Program-made: the position numbers and the translations under genes
Notes under the pieces: generated by a model
What the model was told of the DNA's origin: nothing
The model's input: the letters and a program-made list of their open reading frames with translations, nothing else
The model's database searches: none
NCBI GenBank assembly: GCA_025201765.1
Contig: MU623712.1
Location: forward strand, 1-14,592
DNA: 14,592 nucleotides
From: Daldinia sp. FL1419
Lineage: Eukaryota; Ascomycota; Sordariomycetes; Xylariales; Hypoxylaceae
Direction: 5' to 3'
In this document: piece by piece, positions 1-11,137 of the stretch
How positions within the stretch are numbered: the first letter of the stretch is position 1
Layout: every line of letters starts with the position of its first letter

Positions 1-3000
1 AATAAAATTATTTAATAATTAATAAATTTATAAATTAATTTAATTTAATTATTTAATTTTTTTTAAAAATTATATATAATATAATTATATAATAATAAAT
101 AATATTTAATATTTTATTAATTTATATAATAAAAATTTATAATTTTTATATATTATATATTTAAATATTTAAAATAAGAAATTATTTATAAAAAATTTAT
201 TCTAATATTTATAAAACATTATATCTATCATATTTATATTTAAACCTATCATACCCCCTTATATTTACATTTATTAATTCCTTAAATTATTAATTATATT
301 AAAATTAATTTAAATAATGATTATTATTTATTTAATATTTATAAATAAAAATTAAATTATTATTAATTTATTTATTATATTAAGATACATTAATTACCCC
401 TTATTAAAATTTATAGGTATAATAAATTCTAAAAAATTAATTTTATAATAATATTTTTTTGCATTTAATTTTCTAAATTATCCTAAAATGGTTAAAAATT
501 TTTATAACATTTATTAGCATATAACCCTAGAAATGAGCTCTTATTTTGGATCTTATATTACCTTTTTTCAAATTATTATTAAATTTTATATTATAAAAAT
601 AAATTAATATTATATTATAATCTTCTTTAATTAAGAAAATTATGGAATTATATTTAATGTTAAGTTTATTATTTTATCTTTAAATGATAATAATGGTTTA
701 ATTTAATCTTTATCCTTCCTACCTCTTTCTTAAAAAACCTAAGGCTTGGAGTTGGTTAATAATTAAATAGATGAATTTATTTTTAATAAATTAGAAGATG
801 AATTTAGTTTATTTCTATTAGCCTTCCCTTTGAAATTGGAGAATTTGGTTAATAAATCTTATAATAAAAATTATAAAATATTTTAAAATCTTTTGGTTAA
901 TATTACGGGGCCCTTTGGTAATATTATCATATAATTGGGATAATATAATATAAAGATTGATTTGATGGTTTCTATATTGAAACAAAAATTTTAACTTAAT
1001 TTAGGATTAGTTATTATACTAATAAAAATATATTATTTAGAAAAATTATAGAAAAGGATTAAATAATGGTATGTTATTAAATCTTTATATAATAAATAAA
1101 TAATGTAAATATAATATTTGGAATATAATATATTTAAATTATAGAATATATAAATATAAATATTAATATAAAAATTTGGGTTAGAAATCTTATATATCTA
1201 AACTTAATAAAATATATGTAAATTTAAAAAAGATTATATTATATTATTTAAATTATAATAATTAATATTGTTATGAATTTGATGTTAAGTTATTTGGATT
1301 TAATAATGTTATTATTAAGATTTTAGTTTAGTAAATAATATAATAAGGGTAAAAAGGGAGGATGATTATATATAATAATTAAGTTTTGATTATATATAAG
1401 ATTTTATACATCCTACCAAAAATAACTACCTATATATTTAAATAAGTGCCCTTAAGTATATAATATGTTAGAAAGATTTATAAAACAATATATAATTATT
1501 ATATTTATATAAATATTTAATTTATTTTTATTTTTTTAGATGGATGAATATTTTATAACTTTCTGTTACCAATATATAATCATTATATGTATTTATTATT
1601 ATTTTGAGAGATGATTATTTTAATAGAGGATTTATATATTTATCATATTTATAAATTAAAATTTAACACCTTTATTTAAAGATTATAAATGATTTTAAGT
1701 TTTTAAATTAAAATCTTCTTTATTATAATTTTTTATTATTTAAAGTCTATATTATAATAGATAATATTTAAGGTATTAGGTGTATTTTATTTGTTATATT
1801 TTGTTTAAATGAATTAGAAAATTTAAATAATCTATCTTTATATATCCAATTATTAATATTTTGAGATTGTGTAGGTATAAGAGTTTTGTTTACAAATGTA
1901 TCTTATAATTTGTTACAATAAAGATCTTATAAGGATAATAAAAAAAGGCTTATTGTTTTAATATTATATAATAATTAAATATTATTATTTATATAAATGT
2001 TATGGCTTAGATTTGTGTTTCCTTACATTCTTAATAAATTTGTGGTATGTATAAAGATTTTAATATTTATTAGAAAAATATATAAGAATTTATTAAAAAA
2101 TAAATAAATAATGCCTTTTTAAATAATTAAAAAAGTTAAATACTTTATAACTCCTTCTTATATAAATTATAAAATAAAGAGATGCCATTTTTTCTATTAA
2201 AATAACTTCATAAAAGGGTATTTATATTATTTATTTAATTTAATTTCCTTAAAGTGATTTAAATTTAAAAAATTTTATTATTATAATTTATATTTAGTAT
2301 TATTACTATATTTTTTAAGTCATTCCCTTATTTTATTTGAAGAAAAGTTTAAAATTTATATTTAATATAAGAAAAACTTCAATAACATCTTATTAAATCC
2401 TAATTTTATAAAAAATATATCTTTTTTATGATATAATATGAATTTAGATAAGTAAGGAAATTTTTATATAGTTAAAAGAAATAATTATTAATATATGAAA
2501 TTAAAAAAATAGTTTAGTAGGGATTTTATAAAAATAATTCTTTTTATATTTAATAAAATATTTGTTTGAATATTGTTAAATTTATTTTAAAATTTTTGAT
2601 ATAATTTTTTTTTTATTTAATTTATTAAGAATATAATTCTTAATAATATTTATATTAATGTTTTAATATTTCATATTTTTATAAAATATTTTTATATTAT
2701 AGATTATTTTTTTAATTTATAATATAATTTTTTAAATCTTCTATTAGTTTTTTAAATTAAAAATTGCACTGAAAATAATATTGAAATTTATTTTTTATTA
2801 AATTTTTGTTTTATTATTGAGATTGGAAGAAGGTACTTATAAGTAAAGGATTTATATTATCTATATATCTATTACCTTTTAAAGACTAATATTATTTAAT
2901 ATAATTGTTATTTAAGTATTATATATATAATTTAAATAATATATAATTTTATTTGTAGAATATAGGGTTAGATATTTTTTTATATTTTTGAATTTTAAAT

Positions 3001-5287
3001 CTTATAAAAGACCTAGGAATGGTGCAAATTAATCCAAAATAATAGCAATATCTTCTATTTGAATAATCTATATTAATGTTTTTTATTTATATTTATTTAA
3101 ATAATAAAACCATCTTTTTATTATTTTAGATTTCCCTTCTTTAATATAATATTAAAATTTTATATAAATTTCCCCATCTAATGGTAAAATTTGGTAATAG
3201 TATTGATTAATATATTTTTGGAGGAATATGCTTAAATTATTATTTTTAAATATATAAAATAATTTTACAATCTATTATATTTCCATCCCTATTATTTCTT
3301 TCACTATCTTATAATATTATTTCTTTTAAAAACATTAAAGTTTTTAAAAGTTTTAAAGCTTAAAATATAGAAATTAAACCTAAACAAATATTTTTAATAA
3401 TATTTTAAATTATATTAATATATTATTTAATTTATTAAATTATATTTTTATATCAATATAATTTATTTTTTTAATTAAATTGAAATTATTTTATATAATT
3501 GGATAAAATGTTCTTATTATATTTTCTAATTAATTTTGATAGATATTAAATGTTAGGTTTAATAATTGAAATTGGGTTCTTTCTATGAAAAACTCATCCA
3601 TCATTAATTAACATAAAATTTTAATATTAGATAATATTATAACCATATTATAATAATTATATATATATAGAATTAATTAATTTTTAAGAATTAATTTATT
3701 TTATTTTAAATATCTAATCTTAAATTTTAATTTTGGATTTTTAGGCTATTTAATAAAAAATATTTTATATAATAATTAAATCTAAAATTACTATTTGTTA
3801 ATAAATATTTACCTTACTCTAAAAGAATAATTTAAATTATATTATTGCCCTCTTATATTACTTATTTCATAGGTATTTAATTAAATAAATTAATTAGGAT
3901 AATATTTATAATTTTAATTGAATATTTATAATAAATATTTAAAAATAATTTCATATATATTAAAAATAATAATATATAATTTAACAATTAAATTGGAAAA
4001 AATTTAAAAACTACCAATATTTTTAGGTTTTTATTTCTAAATTAACCATTATTTAATAAATATTTTTTTTAAATTTAAATTATATATTGTTTTTTATTTA
4101 GGATATTGATAATAAATTAGTTAAAATATTACATATTAATAATACTAATAATAACTTTTATTTTAACTAAAAATATTGTAATTAATTCCCTTAAAAAAAA
4201 TATATAATAATAGAATTAAATATCTATAATAGTTAATGATTAATATAAGGGGTTATATAAATCTTATAATAATATATAGAATTATTATATAAAATTTTAA
4301 AATATCATTTTATTAAGATATTTAGGATGTGGATGATGTGGATTATATAAATATTAAAAAATTTATCTTTAAAATAGGTTAAAAAAAGAACTAATTTAAT
4401 AAAGAATAAAAGAAATTGGTTTAAAGGTATATATATTTTAAATAGAAATTTTAAAAGTTTAAGTTTTATATATTATTATTTAATTAAGTTTTATATATAA
4501 TTTAGTTAAATCACAGACCATTAATTAAATTAAATATTAATTATTTTATTAGTGTATTATTTTTTTATGCTTTTAGGTAGTATGTGTTAAAGGTTATTTA
4601 ATTATTTTTTAAATCGTTATTAAAACTGCCAAATGTTTATATAATATTATATAAAGGTTATTTAAATTTTAATCATTGTTTTCTAATATATTGAATATTT
4701 TGATATCCAATTCTATCCTTATATAATATTTTGAAAATAAATTATAAAGTGGTTAGTTAGGTATATTTTATGGAAATAATAGGGGTATTTATAGTTGATT
4801 ATAACTAAATATTGGTTTATATTTATAGGATCCATTAGTTCTTAATATATATTGTATATTATATTATCTTCTATATTGTAGAATGGATCTTCCTAATCTT
4901 TAATTTCTTAGGGTAATTTAAAAACCTAATATTTATTAAGATTAATTATAATGTAAAAGAATGAATTATTATATTGGAGTTAAAAAAATGATAATTTAAT
5001 ATTATAATATTTAAATATTAATAATATTATATTATTAGTTGGAAAATAGTTTAAATGGAAATAACAATTGCAAAATAAGGTTATTAAAGTAAAGTCCTTA
5101 CTATCAACAAAGTTATTCATTTAATTATAATAATATTTATATTTTAAATTAATAAATTCTTTATTAGAATTTATAATATCATTATTGTATTTTATAAGTT
5201 ATTATTAGATTATTAATTAATAATTTAATTAATTATAATAAAAAGGAATATATATTATAAAACACAAAATTTAAATTAATATTTTAA
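1..5287. other. A+T-rich non-coding block, RIP-like, no gene seen
   Basis: I find no gene here; frames on both strands are broken by frequent TAA and TAG. The DNA is mostly alternating short A and T runs. Less degenerate patches stand out at about 481-545, 700-960 (including a C/T-rich run at 713-730 and GGGGCCC at 907-913), 1350-1460, 1860-1930, 2820-2880, 3005-3060, 4500-4700 and 4740-4910. Two short words recur locally: a 14-base word starting TAAAGGTT at 4588 and 4652, and GATTATATATAA near 1363 and 1387. These patches look like surviving fragments of more complex sequence, but I cannot assign a product. The reading as a mutated heterochromatic block is an inference from composition. Confidence 0.7.
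898..926. repeat. Perfect 9-bp inverted repeat around a GC-rich loop
   Basis: TAATATTAC (898-906) and its exact complement GTAATATTA (918-926) flank an 11-base spacer containing GGGGCCC, the most G+C-rich spot in the first 5 kb. The arms could form a small hairpin. A short A+T palindrome is expected fairly often by chance in such sequence; the GC-rich loop is what makes this one visible. No function is assigned. Confidence 0.4.
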
Positions 5288-5290
5288 TTA

Positions 5291-5671
5291 TTTTATAATG
5301 GTATGTAAGAAGTTTCCAAATTTAGTTACACCTTTCCCAGATGTTAATTTGGTTTTTTCAAATATTAATTTGGTTTTTTTAGGGTTAATTGTTTTAAATA
5401 TTAATTTGATTTTTCTAGATATTAATTTGGTTTTTCTAGGGTTAGTTGTTTTAAATGTTGATTTAATCTCTTTAAATATTAACTTAATCTCTTTAAAATT
5501 GGTTATTTTAGATGTTGATTTAATCTTTTTAAATATTAACTTAATCTCTTCAGGATTAGCCATTTTAAATATTAATTTAGTTTTTTTAGATATTAATTTA
5601 ATTTTTTTAAAATTAATTATTTTGGATATTAATTTAATCTCCTTAAATATTAACCATTTTGAACTTCCAGA
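5291..5671 (-). pseudogene. Lys-rich repeat protein frame across the 57-bp array (relic or chance)
   Basis: The minus-strand frame is stop-free for 127 codons, between TAA at 5672-5674 and a stop at 5288-5290. The first Met is at 5561-5563 and would give 91 residues. The product repeats a 19-residue unit with the pattern K-x-K-L-I-F-K plus a conserved T-N-P-[KRE] turn, and ends in a non-repeated tail GKGVTKFGNFLHTIIK. If G:C-to-A:T change has acted, many Lys codons (AAA, AAG) could derive from Glu codons, so the ancestor may have been an acidic, charged repeat protein; this is inference. I see no signal peptide and no ribosome or promoter context. The 57-bp periodicity alone can explain the openness. 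Family unknown. Confidence 0.25.
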
Positions 5672-5675
5672 TTAA
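5298..5675 (+). other. Open frame across the 57-bp array, probable shadow
   Basis: A plus-strand ATG at 5298 opens 125 codons ending with TAA at 5673-5675. After a short leader (MVCKKFPNLVTPFPD) it is a monotonous Ile/Leu/Asn repeat of 19 residues with an N-I-N-L-x-F-L core. It resembles a leucine-rich pattern only because the unit is made of ATT, TTA and AAT triplets; the phased consensus of true leucine-rich repeat proteins is not present. It lies opposite the minus-strand frame, so at most one of the two was ever coding. It is listed because it is the longest ATG-started frame in the window; I judge it more likely an effect of the 57-bp repeat than a gene. Confidence 0.15.
5335..5655. repeat. 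57-bp minisatellite, about 5.6 copies
   Basis: Unit starts fall at 5335, 5392, 5449, 5506, 5563 and 5620, exactly 57 bases apart. The last copy loses similarity after about 5655. Each unit carries the shared word TTTTAAAT or TTTTAGAT followed by two ATTAA(T/C)TT(G/A) motifs, which gives an internal 21+36-base substructure. Units differ mainly by G/A and C/T transitions (for example TTGG, TTGA and TTAA at the same place), as expected if C-to-T mutation acted after the array was formed. Because 57 is divisible by 3, any frame that is stop-free in one unit tends to stay open through the array, so the open frames over it are weak evidence of coding. Confidence 0.93.
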
Positions 5676-5877
5676 TTTTTTATCTTTCTTTATTTACTTA
5701 TAGCTTAGATCTTATTAAAATTATATAAAATCTTATTAAATTAATTTAATCAACATTTTTGAAATGTTTTTTAATAATATTTTATCCATTTATATTTATA
5801 TTATTTTAAATGGATTGTATAATTTAATAAGTATTAATATTATTAAATTTTAATTTTATTTATGTTATAAAATATAA

Positions 5878-6723
5878 TTATAGGTAATTCTTATTATTAT
5901 TAAATACCATTAATGAAATTATAAGAATTACAAATAAAATTCTTGATGATTTATAATGCCTTATATTATCCTTAAGATTAATAGGTTTAATAATTTCCAA
6001 AACAAGAAATACGCCACTTCTTATACTTAATTCAGATTTTTTAATAATATAGGCTAGGTGGTTGCCACTACAATAAAAAGGTTTTAATGTAATAATAACA
6101 CAACTTAATTATAATTTTAAGGATTTTTTAATTTTAATTATAATAAAATAACTATTTTGGAGATATTTAAAATATTTTAAAAATCATTTGCTACTACGTT
6201 AAGTTAGGTTATAAGAGCTTTTATAAGTAGTAGGATTATTATTTATCTTAAATTTATTTATAAAATTATTTATATAGATATTATTTAATATTATATAATT
6301 ATTTTCCTTATTTTTATTCTAGTTGCTTTCATTTTTAAAGGAATTATTTTGTGGTGATTTTGTTTTAATATGTTTATATTCATTTTGGCTGTTATTATTA
6401 TTTATAATATAAGACCTTATATTTATATTTTCTATATTAATAATATCAATTGATATATTATTATTTTTCTTATAATTATTAATATTAGGTATAAAATTAT
6501 CTTTTCCATAATTATTATTCTAACTTTTTATTCCTTTATTTTGTTTTGCATTAGGAATAGATTTATAATTTCCTACACAATTAAATCAAATTCTATTGAA
6601 TTTCTGATTTTTTATAAATATTACCCCTTTAATGATTATATTTTTATTAAAATGATTTATATTTAAAAATAATTTATTTTTTAAATGTGTAAAGATTTTA
6701 AAAAAATAATAACTAATAAGAAA
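5878..6723 (-). pseudogene. Decayed protein-coding relic, possible retroelement gag-like fragment
   Basis: One minus-strand frame runs from the stop at 6724-6726 down to TAA at 5878-5880: 281 codons with only six internal stops (TGA at 6586, TAG at 6520, TAG at 6319, TAA at 6199, TGA at 6184, TAA at 6109). In DNA this A+T-rich a stop is expected about every ten codons, so the frame is strikingly under-stopped. The last 76 codons are fully open. The middle (about 6220-6520) is very Asn/Lys-rich. Two Cys motifs stand out: FNCVGNYKS at about 6559-6585 and FYCSGNHLAY at about 6049-6078, both of the form C-x-G-N-[YH]. These weakly recall CCHC zinc knuckles of retroelement Gag proteins, but the first Cys of each knuckle and the final Cys are absent or replaced. 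TGA may be old Trp or Arg, and TAA or TAG old Gln, as C-to-T mutation would produce. A relic is likely; the Gag assignment is speculative. Confidence 0.4.
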
Positions 6724-6726
6724 TTA

Positions 6727-8613
6727 ATTAAGAAATTTATAAATAATATAAATATATTTAATATCTAAAAAATTTTTAATATAGAATTTATTTTAAAATA
6801 TAAAAAATAAAAATTATTAAATAATTATTAAATTATAAAGAACTTTTAAATATAAATTTTAAAATAATTAAATATTATTTATATCTATTATTAAAAATAT
6901 TTAGAAAAATATAACCATTAATAATTTATAATATTATTTTTTTATGTATAATGTTTATATTAATTAGAAAATGGCTTTTATAATGGCTTTTTAATATAAT
7001 TAATATTTAGGTATTTTAATATATAATATATTTTTAAATATTTAAAATTAAGATATTAATATTTTATATTATTATAACAGCAATATATGCAATCTTAAAT
7101 ATAATATTTATACTACTAGAACTAAATAATTTTAGATATTCTAAATCCTCTTTTCAATTATTTTTTTTAAATTTTTTAATTATTATACTCAATAATAAAT
7201 TAAATTTTATTATAAAATATCTTTATTTTTTAAAATAAATATTAAGAATTTTTTATTATTAAATTATTATAATAATAATGGTCTAAATTTTTATTTATAA
7301 AATATCCTTCCTTAATAAAATTAAAAAATATAGATTATTAGGGGATTTCATTATTTTATTTTTCTTTTTACCTTTTAATATTTTATTTAATTTCTTATAA
7401 AAGTTTTTTTATAAAGTTGTTAAAATTTATTTAATTTTACTTTTACCAATATTAAATTTTATTATTTGATATTTGGTAGATATTTTAAAGCTATCTTTAT
7501 TTTGGACCTAGGTTTTGATATTATTTTCTAATGTTATTTAAGTTTTTTTTCTTATAATTAAAGTATTAAAAATTAAATATTTTATAAAAATAATGAAGGT
7601 TGAAGATTGTAGCAACATAATTTATATTATAATATATATATTTTATCCCATAAATATTTTTATTAACCACTTTTATATCCAATTTATAAAGCTAACATTT
7701 ATTTAATATTAATTCCAAAATTAGGAATTTCCCATTATATAGTGGAATTTAATAAATAAAAATATAAAAAAATTTATATTAATTATTCTATAATATATTA
7801 TTAATAAATATAAATTAAAAAAATTTTTAAAGAAATTTAAAAAAAAGATTAATAATTAAAGAAAGAATTTATAACCCTTTTAAATTTAATATTAATTTTA
7901 GGAGATATAATATTATATTATTAATAGTGTAAAAATTGGGAATTATTAATATTTTACTTATTATTCTCTTTTTTATTAATAGAAAAGAATATAATATAAA
8001 AATGAAATAGAAAATGTTTATATATATGAGGAATTAATGATTTATTTTGCATTTTTAAGATATTAATAAACTCTATAACAATAAAATTTAGAAGGTAGAT
8101 TTATATTAATAATTTTAATTAATTAAGTAATAAAATATTATAGTAAATTATTTTAAGATCTTTTATAGATATAAATGAAAAAATATATAATTTTAAGTAT
8201 AGGTTTATTATTTATAGGGTATTGAAGGATCTTTACTAATAAATAATGGCTAGAGTATATTTAGTGGTCATTATTTTAAAAAAATATTTAATATTATTAA
8301 AAAACAATTTAAATATATATTTAGAAAATACATTATATTAAATAAAATAATTATTTTAAAAAGAAAATATAAATTAATTAAATATATAATTTATAAAAAT
8401 AAAAATTTTAGAAAGAAAATTAAGAACATTATATATTATTATATTAATATAAATAATCCTTTAAGATTTTAATAATTAAATATTATTCTAATTTAAAACA
8501 TATTATATCTTGTTTTATGTAGTTAGAATTTCTTATAAAACTTATTTGGTTTTTTATTTTTTAAAAATAATTAAATATAAAATAAAATTTTAATTAAATA
8601 ATAAATAATAATA
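6727..8613. other. A+T-rich non-coding block, no gene seen
   Basis: This is dense A/T sequence with stops in all frames. Slightly more complex patches occur near 7490-7520, 7590-7620 and 8160-8280. No tandem repeat, RNA gene or sustained open frame was found by eye. Confidence 0.7.
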
Positions 8614-8616
8614 TTA

Positions 8617-9045
8617 GTAACTTAATAAAGAAAAAGGGATAAGATAATAATATATAAATAAAAAATAAAATGGAATTTAAAATTTTAATAAAGCTTTAAT
8701 TTAGTTATAAGGTATAATAATCATTTTTAATTTAACATTAAAAATATTAATAGAAGATTGATTATTTAAAATATTAATTTAAACCTTATCACTTAATTAA
8801 GGCTTTTTATTAAAAAGTCCTAAAATATCTTTAATTAGAAAAAAGATTATATTATTATAAATATATAATCTATTAGGGATTAAAATTATATTAGTATGAG
8901 ATTTGTATTTAGGTAGGTATTTATATAATCTTATAATAAAGACCATAAATCTAACCAAATGATATATAATAAGATTCCCCATATTAAACTAACTCATTAT
9001 TATATTTATATAACCATAAGGTATAATAAAAATTAATAATTTAAG
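8617..9045 (-). pseudogene. Weak coding relic of unknown family, ending next to the 61-bp array
   Basis: This minus-strand frame spans 143 codons between TAA at 9046-9048 and TAA at 8614-8616. It has five internal stops (TAG at 8989, TAA at 8797, 8779, 8701 and 8677), against about 14-15 expected. The best part is 61 codons from ATG at 8980-8982 down to 8800, beginning MGNLIIYHLVRFMV and including KYLPKYKSHTN and IPNRLYIYNN. Four of the five stops are TAA, the expected product of C-to-T change in CAA (Gln) codons. I recognise no domain. A stop-free run of about 60 codons is expected a few times by chance in a window of this composition, so the run alone proves little; the depletion across all 143 codons is the better argument. 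Confidence 0.25.
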
Positions 9046-9060
9046 TTATTAAAATAATAT

Positions 9061-9507
9061 TATTATTAGAAATTTGTAATTTTAGAGTGGTTATTTCTAT
9101 ATAAGTACTTCCATTGGAATAGTGCTATTATTAGAATTTTATAATTTTGGAATAGTTATTTGTATGTAGGTATTTTGGAATAATATTGTTATTGGAATTT
9201 TATAATCTTAGAATAGTTACCTGTATGTAGGTATTTTGGGATAATGTTACTATCGGAATTTTATAATTTTGGAATAGTTACCTGTATGTAAATATTTTGG
9301 AATAATGTTGTTATTGGAATTTTATAATCTTGGAATAGTTATTTGTATGTAGGTATTTTGGGATAATATTATTATTAGAATTTTATAATTTTAAAATAAT
9401 TATTTATATGTAGGTATTTTAGAATAATATTATTATTGGAATTTTATAATCTTAAAATAATTACCTATATATAAATATTTTAGCATAATGTTATTATTGG
9501 AATTTAT
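9061..9507. repeat. 61-bp minisatellite, about 7.5 copies
   Basis: The word (G/A)GAATTTTATAAT recurs at 9133, 9194, 9255, 9316, 9377, 9438 and 9499, exactly 61 bases apart, with a more diverged first copy at 9068 (65 bases before the next). Each unit carries GGAATAGTTA, then (C/T)TGTATGTAGG, then TATTTTGG(A/G)ATAAT. The word TTTTGGAATA occurs twice per full unit, about 28 and 33 bases apart, which suggests an older half-unit. G clearly exceeds C on the plus strand. Later copies (9377 onward) have lost G to A more than the central copies, so decay is uneven along the array. A period of 61 is not a multiple of 3, so the array is not maintained as a coding repeat. Confidence 0.95.
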
Positions 9508-10115
9508 AATTATTTATTTAAAATGCAATTATTATTGGTTGTGTTTTATAAGTAATTTTTTTAAAATTGGAACTTTTTAATTATTGGTTATTATTATTTA
9601 AATTATTATGTGGTTATATTTTTAATATATATATTTATTTATTTATTTAGGTACTTAGGTATATATTTGGAATATTTTATATATATAAAGGATAATAATA
9701 TAATAATATAGTTAATTTATTATATTTTTTATTAAATCTTTTCTTATTTTTTTACTATGAATTATCTAATTGGCAAATTATAATATATTTGTTCTTTAAA
9801 TAACTTTTATAATTATTATTTTATTAATCTTTATATGGATTAAGGTTATTTAGAAATTTTGCTTTTAATATTAATAATTTTTTTATTTTTATTTATTAAA
9901 TTATATAACCTTTATATAATCACAATTATAATTTTAATTATAATTATTATAATTATTATATTATAATTTTAAAATATATTTTTTATATTTATAATATATA
10001 TTTCTATTAGTATTATATTTGTTAAAACAGTATTAAGCCTTATAATAATAGGGATTATTAGAAGAATAATAGTATCTTATAAAATAAAAGAAAATAATAT
10101 TTAAAATTCAATTAA
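9508..10115. other. Non-coding spacer with short A+T microsatellites
   Basis: No gene is seen. A short TTTA run lies at about 9633-9648. A dense cluster of AATTATAATT-type palindromic words occupies 9924-9970 and could extrude hairpins. Otherwise this is featureless A/T sequence. Confidence 0.65.
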
Positions 10116-10442
10116 GTAATTTTTTATAAAATTATCTGGTTAATTAAATATAATGGAATTAAGGTTGTCTTAAGAATAGTCAACAAAAAAAGATGAACCC
10201 ATAGAATTGGGTATTGATCCTTAATTGGGAATGGTTGTAAATTATTAGAATAAATTAGGTAAATTGGGAGAATATATAATATAGATCTATTAATTTCTGA
10301 TTTTATTATCTTTAATTCAATTTTAATTTTCCTATATTTATTACCTATTTTAAATATATATATATTAATTATATTAAAAATAATAAATAATTTTTTTTTA
10401 ATTTTAATATTCTTTACTTTTATTAAATCTAATAAAATTCCT
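10116..10442 (+). pseudogene. Possible coding relic of unknown family
   Basis: One plus-strand frame between TAA at 10113-10115 and TAA at 10443-10445 covers 109 codons with four internal stops (TGA at 10194 and 10215, TAA at 10251 and 10260); about eleven would be expected. The first third (10155-10275) is one of the more complex patches of the window and reads GIKVVLRIVNKKR, stop, THRIGY, stop, SLIGNGCKLLE. The TGA codons could be former Trp (TGG). From about 10263 the frame is hydrophobic Ile/Leu/Phe-rich, an effect of the A+T composition there. An overlapping second frame over 10150-10260 also reads protein-like (for example STKKDEPIELGIDP), so even the frame is uncertain. No family is recognised. 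Confidence 0.2.
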
Positions 10443-10445
10443 TAA

Positions 10446-11137
10446 TTTTTATATACTTTTTAATATTTTTCAATTGCTATTATTAATACTAATTATTTTT
10501 ATAATTTAAAAATTCAATTCTACAATTATTTCTTTCCTTTTCTTTAATTTTTCAATAAATATTTTTTTGTTTTTAATAAGTATTTATTTTATTTTATTTA
10601 TAAATTAATAAATATATTAAATATAATAAATTAAAGGTTAAAATATTTTATAACTTTTATAATAATATTATATTTAATAAGGATAAGGATAAACATCCTT
10701 ATATTAAATTCCTTATTAAAGATATACTAAATCTTCTTAATATTAAAATGATTTTTTAATTTTAAATATTTATATTTATATTCTTTATTTAATACCTTTA
10801 ATATTTATCCCCATTTTAACTTAAAATATCCCATCTTTATAAATTTATCTAATATTTGATTTTTAAAACAAACATAAGCTCTCTCTTCCCTTCTTAAATA
10901 AATACTATATTTTTAAAATTTTATAATATTAAATTTTACTACTAGGTTTCTAAAGTACCATTTTTGAAAAATATTGTATATAAAATTTAATTTTTTATAT
11001 TAATTAATTATTACAAAAGTTATAATAATATCATTATAATTTAAATTGAAAAAATTAATTCTATTATCTTTAAATTAACATTTTTCCAATTTTTTTAGGT
11101 AGTTAGGTGTGTTAATGTATTTAATTAAATTAATTAC
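10446..11137. other. Non-coding A+T block, C-bearing and G-poor on the plus strand
   Basis: No gene is seen. Pyrimidine-rich stretches appear (for example 10879-10895, CTCTCTCTTCCCTTCTT), and G is scarce at the start of the block. No repeat array was detected by eye. Confidence 0.6.

Noticed and set aside
527..535. CCCTAG and AGGGTTA words suggesting telomeric repeat
   Set aside because: Only isolated single words occur (also at 5390-5397); there is no tandem TTAGGG or CCCTAA array.
898..906. TAATATTAC, identical to the rolling-circle origin nonanucleotide of circular single-stranded DNA viruses
   Set aside because: The word is nearly all A/T and expected by chance here. The flanks form no conserved GC-rich stem, the inverted-repeat geometry is wrong (the word is in an arm, not the loop), and no replication-protein frame is nearby.
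4588..4665. Two copies of a 14-base word as a duplication
   Set aside because: The flanks do not match and a low-complexity word of this size can recur by chance, so no array or target-site duplication is claimed.
5298..5675. Leucine-rich repeat protein on the plus strand
   Set aside because: The Leu/Ile/Asn periodicity comes from TTA, ATT and AAT triplets in the 57-bp unit. The LRR consensus is not met, and the opposite strand is equally open.
9924..9970. A+T palindrome cluster as a transposon terminal inverted repeat
   Set aside because: No matching distant copy, target duplication or transposase frame was found; it is simple A/T low complexity.
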